Assembly: GCA_937890045.1 (NCBI GenBank)
Contig: CALBXV010000469.1
Coordinates: forward strand, 1 to 5,905
Length of the DNA stretch: 5,905 bases
Reading direction: 5' to 3'
From: an uncultured archaeon
Lineage (GTDB): Archaea; Thermoproteota; Nitrososphaeria; Nitrososphaerales; CALBXV01
Shown here: piece by piece, positions 1 through 4,817 of the stretch
Layout: each line of letters starts with the position of its first letter
How positions within the stretch are numbered: position 1 is the first letter of the stretch
Program-made: the position numbers and the translations under genes
The notes under the pieces: model-generated
The model's database searches: none
The model's input: the letters and a program-made list of their open reading frames with translations, nothing else
What the model was told of the DNA's origin: nothing

Positions 1-834
1 TCCATATAACCACTCCTTTAAATTTGTTACTCGGTTTTCAGGTAGTGCGCCAGGATCTAATCCTTGATCCATTCTCACTACTTCTGATAATAATTCTACT
101 TGATCGCAGAGTTCTGCTACATTCTCTGCTGCCTCTTGTCCTGCTGTATCCCCATCGAAAAGAATATCTACTCCACTTACTCCTTGAACTTTTAGTATAG
201 ATAATTTATAAATATCTATAGTTCTAGTTCCAAAACAACACATCGCATTAGGTAATCCTTTATCTAAAAGATTAATTGCGTCAAAAATTCCTTCAACTAA
301 TACTACCCTACCTAAAATTGGTCTGGCATGTGAAGGGAATAAAGGCATCTTAGCTTTAGGTGGGAATATCATATACTTAGGGACAACTGTACTATCCATA
401 TGTCTACCTATAAAAGCCGTTATTCTGCCTGTAATATCCTTAATTGGAAAGACTACCCTTCCAACATATTGTGGTTCATGATGTGTAAATGCTCCATATT
501 TAATATATGTTTCAGGTTTTATACCTCTAAAATTCCCCTTGTAAAGCAGGAAGTTTTTAGGCATTTCTAGTCCCACATTTTCAACCAGTTTATCACTAAT
601 CTTTTGTTTCATTCTAGCTCTTTTCTGTTCTAGAAATGATACTGGTGTATCAAAATACTTAAATATATTTCCTTTATATCCACAAGAAAAACAATGAAAT
701 ATTCCAGTAATTTTATCAATTCTCATAGAAGGATTACTATCATCATGATCTGGATTTAAACAATGTATGACAAAATCTCCACCTTGTTGCAGGTACATTA
801 ATTTCTTTTTCTGTATTAATTCTTCTACGTTCAT
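1..834 (-). CDS. DNA primase, DnaG-type (zinc finger + Toprim), 3' end cut by window edge
   Basis: This enzyme makes RNA primers for lagging-strand synthesis, working with the helicase encoded upstream. The frame is open from the ATG at 834 to the window edge (278 codons, no stop), so the C-terminus is missing. A CHC2-like zinc-binding region lies at about residues 24-55, with C25, H30, C48 and C51 (HCFSCGYKGN at 47-56). The Toprim core follows: LVEGIFDA with E181, the conserved FGT at 201-203, and LFDGDTAGQ with D227 and D229. LDPGAL at 259-264 resembles the later conserved Asp region. These are the metal-binding acids expected of an active primase. The start has no Shine-Dalgarno of its own. 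Its ATG overlaps the stop of the upstream 35-codon gene as ATGA, so translation is probably coupled. No helicase domain is seen in the visible part. The family call is confident; the full length is unknown. Confidence 0.9.
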   Translation of the reverse strand, partial: MNVEELIQKKKLMYLQQGGDFVIHCLNPDHDDSNPSMRIDKITGIFHCFSCGYKGNIFKYFDTPVSFLEQKRARMKQKISDKLVENVGLEMPKNFLLYKGNFRGIKPETYIKYGAFTHHEPQYVGRVVFPIKDITGRITAFIGRHMDSTVVPKYMIFPPKAKMPLFPSHARPILGRVVLVEGIFDAINLLDKGLPNAMCCFGTRTIDIYKLSILKVQGVSGVDILFDGDTAGQEAAENVAELCDQVELLSEVVRMDQGLDPGALPENRVTNLKEWLYG

Positions 835-938
835 GCGTTTGCCAATGTATAAAATAAAAATGCAAATATACCCAAAAAGAGAAAAAAGAACACCCAAAAC
901 GTTAATACTTCTAAAAATTTTTGAAGAAACGAATTCAT
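831..938 (-). CDS. 35-aa single-span membrane microprotein, function unknown
   Basis: A short gene fills the gap between the glycosyltransferase-like gene and primase. It reads MNSFLQKFLEVLTFW, then a continuous hydrophobic stretch of about residues 12-31 rich in Phe, Leu, Val and Ile, and ends TLANA. This predicts one transmembrane helix with a short polar N-terminal segment. A GAGGG Shine-Dalgarno (947-951) sits 8 nt before the ATG. The gene starts 3 nt after the upstream stop codon, and its TGA overlaps the primase ATG as ATGA. That packing, and the fact that it supplies the coupling primase otherwise lacks, argues that it is translated. AT-rich DNA on this strand yields Phe/Leu-rich frames by chance, so the hydrophobicity alone is weak evidence. 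I do not recognise a family. It could anchor something to the membrane or act as a small toxin or regulator, but nothing in the sequence decides this. Confidence 0.68.
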   Translation of the reverse strand: MNSFLQKFLEVLTFWVFFFLFLGIFAFLFYTLANA

Positions 939-960
939 TATTTATACCCTCGTTTCTTCA
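922..960 (-). repeat. 10-bp perfect inverted repeat enclosing a gene start
   Basis: The arms TGAAGAAACG (922-931) and CGTTTCTTCA (951-960) are perfectly complementary and separated by 19 nt. In the minus-strand transcript the loop holds the stop codon of the 182-aa gene, most of the GAGGG ribosome binding site (its first G lies in the stem) and the ATG of the 35-aa gene. The hairpin could therefore present or hide that start site, or serve as an RNase processing site. It is followed by A4T5 rather than a clean T-run and the stem is AT-rich, so I do not call it a terminator. Confidence 0.5.
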
Positions 961-1490
961 CGATTTCTTGATGCCTGTTTCTGTAGTATGACTGGATTTA
1001 CTATATTTAAAAAATCAATAGCACAATACTTTAAGTTCATTTGAAACCAACACCTTTGACAGTGTTTATTTAGTGTTTCTGCTAAAGTGATTTGATCCCA
1101 TACTGTAGGATTATCTAGTTGATGCTCTTTCCATTTTCCAATAATTTCTTTTGTACTATCATTATTAGGAAGATACATAGCTGCAGATATTAACTCCCAT
1201 TTAGGTGGATGTAATTGTGCTACACAAAATCCCATTTGATTTTTTCCTTTAAATTCTTCCCAATTTGGTATTCTTACAAATTCTGCATCAACGTCACAAT
1301 AAAATAAATCATCTTCTTCTTCATTTAACATTAACTCAATAAACTCTGGTTTAATTGCACAGTTTTCTTCCCAAGTATCTCTACTAGGGTATTCTTCAAT
1401 TCTATAACTCACATTATATTTGTCCATAGATTCCACATAGTTTGGAACTATTACACTATAATTTGGAGTAAAATAACTAATTACTTTCAT
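942..1490 (-). CDS. Small GT-A-fold glycosyltransferase-like protein
   Basis: The protein is 182 aa from the ATG at 1490. That start is preferred over the upstream in-frame ATG at 1532 because it forms an ATGA overlap with the SET gene stop and follows an AAAGGGG motif; the longer form would add 14 residues that merely read through the SET gene. The pattern resembles GT-A nucleotide-sugar transferases: a short beta strand at the N-terminus (KVISYFTPNY), WEENCAIKP at 40-48, an acidic motif LFYCDVDAEF at 62-71 whose D66 and D68 fit a metal-binding DxD, WDQ at 131-133, and a C-terminal ILQKQASRN at 168-176 like the 'H-x-x-x-SR' ends of such enzymes. The usual His there is Gln or Lys. At 182 aa it is shorter than most such enzymes. 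Donor and acceptor are unknown; phage DNA, a host surface sugar or a protein are all possible. It sits between the SET gene and the 35-aa gene. The fold call is moderate and the substrate unassigned. Confidence 0.6.
   Translation of the reverse strand: MKVISYFTPNYSVIVPNYVESMDKYNVSYRIEEYPSRDTWEENCAIKPEFIELMLNEEEDDLFYCDVDAEFVRIPNWEEFKGKNQMGFCVAQLHPPKWELISAAMYLPNNDSTKEIIGKWKEHQLDNPTVWDQITLAETLNKHCQRCWFQMNLKYCAIDFLNIVNPVILQKQASRNREETRV
947..951 (-). promoter_or_regulatory. Ribosome binding site of the 35-aa microprotein
   Basis: GAGGG on the minus strand lies 8 nt before the ATG at 938. It is the main evidence that this very short frame is a gene. It overlaps the last codons of the upstream gene and sits at the edge of the hairpin loop described for 922-960. 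Confidence 0.55.
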
Positions 1491-1852
1491 AAGTTTGTAA
1501 ACCCCTTTATCCATCTTCCGTGACAATCGCACTGAAATGGGTGTGATAATATTGGCTCTGTAGTATTATAATCAAACGTGACTTCTTCTCCTTCAAGAAT
1601 GTCTCGTTCTGCAACTACAATACCTTCTAGACAATCATCGATTACTATTATTTTTGCACTAGGATTACAATGATGGTTCATATAACCGCCCTCATAGTGC
1701 TCGATATTTTTACTCCTTATTCTTATAGAAGTTTTGGTTGATATCGGCAGAGACGTACCTTTTAGTATAAGGATTATATTACCCTTGTTTATTGGTTCGT
1801 CTGCAAATAAACCGTGCATACCTTTCTTTATTCTTTTAACTATTAATTTCAT
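1487..1852 (-). CDS. Small SET-domain protein (putative protein-lysine methyltransferase)
   Basis: SET enzymes transfer a methyl group from S-adenosylmethionine to lysine. The 121-aa protein is essentially a bare SET domain. MHGLFADEPINKGNII (12-27) matches the opening 'G-x-F-A-x-x-x-I-x-x-G' strand pair. YMNHHCNPSAKI (57-68) is the NHxCxPN cofactor and pseudoknot motif, with Ser for the last Asn. GEEVTFDYN (88-96) holds the catalytic-site Tyr of the FDYN motif, Y95. A post-SET remnant follows at FQCDCHGRWIKGF (106-118): C108 and C110 are present, but the third zinc Cys is replaced, at about I115. With C62 that leaves three of the usual four ligands. No SET-I insert of normal size is apparent. 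It starts as ATGA on the helicase stop, behind a strong GAGGAGG. The domain call is confident. Whether it acts on a host protein, a phage protein or nothing is unknown. Confidence 0.82.
   Translation of the reverse strand: MKLIVKRIKKGMHGLFADEPINKGNIILILKGTSLPISTKTSIRIRSKNIEHYEGGYMNHHCNPSAKIIVIDDCLEGIVVAERDILEGEEVTFDYNTTEPILSHPFQCDCHGRWIKGFTNL
1502..1508 (-). promoter_or_regulatory. Ribosome binding site choosing the 1490 start
   Basis: AAAGGGG on the minus strand lies 11 nt before the ATG at 1490, inside the end of the SET gene. The spacing is on the long side. Together with the ATGA overlap it supports 1490 as the start of the glycosyltransferase-like protein. Confidence 0.5.
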
Positions 1853-3195
1853 AACTCATGAACCTCCTCATTCATTTTTGTTCGCATTTCTGATCTTTCT
1901 TTAGGGTTTAAAGCACTCTTTGGTCCAACTTTTAATGTGCTCCAATCCATTTCACTAGTAAAACTTTCCATTGGACCGTTTCTCATTTTTTTACAGATAA
2001 AACTAATACAATTATCAGTAGGATCCCAAGTCTCTAAAGCATATGCCGCATCTGCTGCATCAAGAATACCTTTTGCAAATCTTGCTTCTCCTGTATTATC
2101 TGTTTGGTATGGAGAAAAGAACAATACTCCATAATCTTGAGAATATTGTTTTAAAGTTTTACTAATCTCTATTTGTTCAGTCCAATCATACTGTCCACTT
2201 TTATGTGGAGCTGCTGATCTTCTGACTTGATTAATATAATCAACTATTACAACACCCAAATCTAGATAATTCATTCTATACTCTACTTCTGCTTTAATTT
2301 TTGCAAGCGTTAGTGTAGTATCGAATACAATATCCATCTGTTTATCTTCTCTTAATGGGAGTTTTGTAACATCACTTTGAAACTTATCATAATCAGTATG
2401 AGTATAAAAGTCCATCAAAACACTACTACTACCTTCAAATCTATCGGCTTGCCATTCGGCTAATTTTTGATATTCTTTTTTGGTTAACATTCTACTGTTT
2501 AGTCTGTTTAATGGTATGTTTGTTCCTAAGGCTGCTAATCGTCTAAAGGTTTGTTCTTTGGTCATTTCTATTGTAAAGTATAAAGAACTTCTACCTATAT
2601 TAAATTGATTCAAAGCTATATTGGCACAAGTAAGAGATTTACCACTACCTCTGCGTCCACCAAGTAATACTAAATCTGTTTTAGTAAATCTCATTCTCTG
2701 ATCAAATTCATCATTCAATCCTAGTGGTATATAATTTGCTATTTCTTCTTCAGTTTCTAAAGCATTTATCTTCTGCATACTAATAGTTTCTGTGTCTGTT
2801 TCTACTTTATTTCTTAGATTTATTACTATTCCTTCTATAGATTCTATATTCTCATCAGCAGTTGACATACCTGCTGATTTTTCAATATAGTCGTCCATCT
2901 CATCAAGTATCTCTATCTGAGTATATTCGTTCTTTAGGTATTCTAATAGTTGATATGGATTTGAGTCCACTTCTAGGGATTCTATTGCGTAAATTTTTTC
3001 TTTTAATGACTGATCCCTGAGTTCTAATTTTAGATCATCAAAAGTTGGGAGAGCAAGATATTGCTCAAAATGTTTGTTAATAGCTCTATGCACAGCTTGA
3101 TAATCTGGGGGTAAGTAATGCTGTTGCAGGTTACCCCAAGTCTCTGTGTCTTGCTCTATTATTATTTTATTGATTAATGCAGACGCAATATTCAA
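1849..3195 (-). CDS. Replicative DNA helicase, DnaB/RecA-fold (T5 D6-like)
   Basis: This is a hexameric 5'-3' helicase that would unwind DNA at the phage fork and work with primase. The 448-aa protein has an N-terminal helical region (about 1-150) and a RecA-type ATPase core. Walker A is GRRGSGKS (180-187, with K186). The catalytic Glu lies in YFTIEM (E210). Walker B is VVIVDY (315-320, D319). A polar switch glutamine is in SPYQT (Q364), and the arginine finger lies in KKMRNGP (R405), as in DnaB-family proteins. Length fits the family. The start is TTG at 3195: GGGAG lies 6 nt before it, a stop occurs 15 nt further upstream in frame, and no ATG is available near the N-terminus. It follows the D5-like gene after a 74-nt gap holding a hairpin, and overlaps the SET gene by ATGA. 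The name D6 is by order and type, not by alignment. Confidence 0.93.
   Translation of the reverse strand: MNIASALINKIIIEQDTETWGNLQQHYLPPDYQAVHRAINKHFEQYLALPTFDDLKLELRDQSLKEKIYAIESLEVDSNPYQLLEYLKNEYTQIEILDEMDDYIEKSAGMSTADENIESIEGIVINLRNKVETDTETISMQKINALETEEEIANYIPLGLNDEFDQRMRFTKTDLVLLGGRRGSGKSLTCANIALNQFNIGRSSLYFTIEMTKEQTFRRLAALGTNIPLNRLNSRMLTKKEYQKLAEWQADRFEGSSSVLMDFYTHTDYDKFQSDVTKLPLREDKQMDIVFDTTLTLAKIKAEVEYRMNYLDLGVVIVDYINQVRRSAAPHKSGQYDWTEQIEISKTLKQYSQDYGVLFFSPYQTDNTGEARFAKGILDAADAAYALETWDPTDNCISFICKKMRNGPMESFTSEMDWSTLKVGPKSALNPKERSEMRTKMNEEVHEL
1863..1869 (-). promoter_or_regulatory. Strong ribosome binding site of the SET gene
   Basis: GAGGAGG on the minus strand lies 10 nt before the ATG at 1852, within the last codons of the helicase gene. 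It is one of the best matches to the anti-Shine-Dalgarno in the window, suggesting good expression of the SET protein even if coupling with the helicase is imperfect. Confidence 0.6.
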
Positions 3196-3201
3196 ATTTT
3201 T

Positions 3202-3206
3202 CTCCC
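3202..3206 (-). promoter_or_regulatory. Ribosome binding site that fixes the helicase TTG start
   Basis: GGGAG on the minus strand lies 6 nt before TTG at 3195. With the in-frame stop at 3211-3213 just upstream, it makes TTG the only reasonable initiation codon. Confidence 0.7.
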
Positions 3207-3220
3207 AGATTTAGTCAAAG

Positions 3221-3251
3221 AAATTCTAGAGAGACGAATCTCTCTAGATTT
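3221..3251 (-). terminator. Hairpin with UUCG loop and U-rich tail after the D5-like gene
   Basis: The transcript reads TCTAGAGAGA, loop TTCG, TCTCTCTAGA: a perfect 10-bp stem (3225-3234 with 3239-3248) and a UUCG tetraloop. Three more A-U pairs follow on the far side of a single bulged A. The downstream side is TTTCTTT, a moderate U-tract. This fits an intrinsic terminator or an RNase processing site between the D5-like gene and the helicase. The closing pair is A-U, not the extra-stable C(UUCG)G. The tail is interrupted, so readthrough into the helicase chain is plausible and may be needed, as I see no good promoter between. Confidence 0.68.
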
Positions 3252-3269
3252 CAATGATGAATGAATAGC

Positions 3270-3995
3270 TTAGCTAGCTACTCTTTCTTTGCGTGCTGCA
3301 CCATCATAATCAGCTGCGGTAAGTCCGCGTCTGGTTAGCATAGTTTTAACACCACGTTCAGTTTTACCAATTTCATCAGCAATGTCAGCAACATTCATGT
3401 CGCTAATATCACCAAGTTCAGTTAAAGCATCTACTTTAGAAGCGGCTTGGCTTTCCTTTTGTTTAGGAATAGCATTAATTTCGCCAGTTCTTAAGAAAGA
3501 AAGTGCTTTACCACGAATAGAATTGATAGGTCTATTGAGAGCTGCTGCGATTTCTTCAACAAACGCACCATCTGCAACCATTCCTAGGAAGGTTGACTCT
3601 TCGTCTGGTGAGTATGTTCTAACGCTTGCAGGTTTCTCAGTAGGCTTGACGTGTCCAGTAAGTTCCATAGAAAGAATCTTACCTTGAATTGACTTAGCTG
3701 TATAATGTCCATCAGCAAAAGCTGCTGCGATTTCAGCGTAAGTATATTGCCCACTATTCCCAGTTACGAACTCGGAAAGTGTTGCTTCTTCTTCATCTGA
3801 GAAAGTTTTTGTTGAGACACTAGATGCCAATTCGACATCAAATCCCATTTTTCTCAATTTAGAAGAAACTGAACGAGGGCTAGTGCCAAGTTCATCTGCT
3901 GCTTCTGCTACAGTTGCTTGGCTTATAGGGCTTTCATTCCCTACAAAGTTTGTTAGCGTATCAGTACGCTCGTCTGTCCACTTAGGTACACCCAT
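3270..3995 (-). CDS. D5-like multi-repeat DNA-binding protein
   Basis: The 241-aa protein consists of about four related helical units of some 45-50 residues: roughly 6-54, 65-115, 127-175 and 188-230. Units 1-3 open with a W/F/Y-[ST]-x-[DE]-E or similar pattern (KWTDER, KTFSDEEE, RTYSPDEE). Each unit contains an 'E-I/V-A' helix followed by a recognition-like helix (SPRSVSSKLRKMG, TAKSIQGKILSM, PINSIRGKALSFL, TERGVKTMLTRRG). This is the look of Myb-like or helix-turn-helix repeats. Size and position between ligase and helicase match T5 D5, a double-stranded-DNA-binding protein tied to replication and late transcription. Its start overlaps the end of ligase B by 14 nt, and AGGAGA lies 5 nt upstream of the ATG. 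Sampled lines are about 47% G+C against about 26% in sampled helicase and ligase B lines, suggesting strong codon selection and abundant product, or a different origin. The DNA-binding call is solid, the D5 identity moderate. Confidence 0.75.
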   Translation of the reverse strand: MGVPKWTDERTDTLTNFVGNESPISQATVAEAADELGTSPRSVSSKLRKMGFDVELASSVSTKTFSDEEEATLSEFVTGNSGQYTYAEIAAAFADGHYTAKSIQGKILSMELTGHVKPTEKPASVRTYSPDEESTFLGMVADGAFVEEIAAALNRPINSIRGKALSFLRTGEINAIPKQKESQAASKVDALTELGDISDMNVADIADEIGKTERGVKTMLTRRGLTAADYDGAARKERVAS

Positions 3996-4758
3996 GATTT
4001 TCTCCTGTGATTAAATCGTTAATATTATTTACTATTGTTATGTTGTTTTGTTCCGCCTTTTTAGTTTTTGCAGAGTTTATCCCACTCTCATTAACTAAAA
4101 TCGAAACATTTTTTGTTAAACTACTATTTACTATATAACCGTTCGCTTCTAAAATTTCTTTAGCGATAGCTTTAGTCTTATAGGAGTTTAGTTTGCCAGA
4201 TATACAAACAATGCCTTTTGTTTTTTCTTTACTAACCCATTTTGAAGGTTTCGTTTTCCAACTAAAAGGCAAAGTTTGATACTGATTGAAGCTCTTGAGC
4301 CATTGTATTAAATTATCCGTAACTTTTTGACCTAATCCTGCTCTCTTACATGAGTCAGCTGTTATCTCAGAAATATCTGAAACTGTCCCACATAATTTTT
4401 CGGAAGCTGATCTGCCAAAAAGTGGGATAGAAAACGCTGGTAATAGAGTTTGTAAGTCTGCGTTCTTACTTTTTTCTATCTCATCAACTAATTTCTTAGC
4501 TAATTTACTAGAGCCCAAACAGTTCTCTACATAGTCATAATCTAGTTCATAAATCTTATTGATACTATCTAGGGATAATTTCTTAACTGTCATAGGTCCA
4601 AGACCTTTAATCTTTAGAGTCTTAGAAAAATGTTCAACCAATTTCGTGCTTTTAGCTGGGCAAGTTTTACTCATACAAAAGAGCTGATCGCCTATCCATT
4701 CTAATGTAGAACTACAACTAGGACAGTTTTTTGGTGGTAAAATTGTTGTGCTTGACAT
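3982..4758 (-). CDS. ligB: NAD+-dependent DNA ligase, C-terminal subunit (LigB-type: zinc finger, HhH, BRCT)
   Basis: This polypeptide carries the DNA-clamping half of a bacterial-type NAD+ ligase and would join subunit A to form a working enzyme. Its 258 residues read in the same order as the C-terminal part of LigA. First comes a four-cysteine zinc finger (C12, C15, C28, C33). Helix-hairpin-helix segments follow at about 48-155: IKGLGPMTVKKL, FSIPLFGRSASEKL and KRAGLGQKVTDNL. A BRCT domain lies at about 181-250 (GIVCISGKL, NGYIVNSSLTKNVSILV, NNITIVN). It has no nucleotidyltransferase core. The ATG at 4758 has only a weak GAGAG 11 nt upstream. A near-ideal promoter directly precedes it, giving a leader of about 20 nt. 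The stop lies 14 nt inside the D5-like gene. The same two-gene arrangement is known from T5. Confidence 0.9.
   Translation of the reverse strand: MSSTTILPPKNCPSCSSTLEWIGDQLFCMSKTCPAKSTKLVEHFSKTLKIKGLGPMTVKKLSLDSINKIYELDYDYVENCLGSSKLAKKLVDEIEKSKNADLQTLLPAFSIPLFGRSASEKLCGTVSDISEITADSCKRAGLGQKVTDNLIQWLKSFNQYQTLPFSWKTKPSKWVSKEKTKGIVCISGKLNSYKTKAIAKEILEANGYIVNSSLTKNVSILVNESGINSAKTKKAEQNNITIVNNINDLITGENHGCT
4001..4006 (-). promoter_or_regulatory. Strong ribosome binding site of the D5-like gene
   Basis: AGGAGA on the minus strand lies 5 nt before the ATG at 3995, inside the end of ligase B. The quality of the site fits a highly made protein and makes translation largely independent of ligase B. 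Confidence 0.6.
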
Positions 4759-4785
4759 TTATTCTATTTCTCTCACTATTTATAT

Positions 4786-4814
4786 ATTATATCAAATCAG
4801 ACCGCGATTGTCAA
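4786..4814 (-). promoter_or_regulatory. Near-perfect sigma70 promoter upstream of ligB
   Basis: TTGACA (4809-4814) and TATAAT (4786-4791) are separated by exactly 17 nt, and a TGA immediately before the -10 gives an extended -10 element. Transcription would start at about 4779. The -35 lies 3 nt past the subunit A stop, so subunit B, and probably the D5-like gene, have their own host-RNA-polymerase promoter. Confidence 0.85.
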
Positions 4815-4817
4815 GAA

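Noticed and set aside
922..960. Calling the 10-bp inverted repeat an intrinsic terminator
   Set aside because: The stem is AT-rich, the loop is long, and A4T5 follows rather than a U-tract. Termination here would also cut primase off from its operon.
767..991. 74-codon plus-strand frame across the primase start and the 35-aa gene
   Set aside because: It lies opposite two packed minus-strand genes, has no convincing ribosome binding site, and its lysine/phenylalanine-rich product looks like the reverse of AT-rich coding sequence.
1491..1532. Upstream in-frame ATG extending the glycosyltransferase-like protein by 14 residues
   Set aside because: The extension lies wholly inside the SET gene, and the ATGA start at 1490 with its own AAAGGGG site is more likely.
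1937..2134. 65-codon plus-strand frame opposite the helicase C-terminus
   Set aside because: Fully antisense to a strongly conserved helicase region, with no promoter or recognisable product.
3190..3218. TTGACT as a -35 box for a helicase promoter
   Set aside because: At 17 nt spacing the -10 position reads TTGAAT, and a closer TATT lies at 22 nt; neither is an acceptable -10.
3271..3280. 10-bp palindrome TAGCTAGCTA at the end of the D5-like gene
   Set aside because: It is a simple repeat of TAGC formed by the last codons and stop, with no second copy or supporting context as an operator.
3382..3687. 101-codon plus-strand frame opposite the D5-like gene
   Set aside because: Antisense to a G+C-richer gene, where long mirror frames are expected; no family features.
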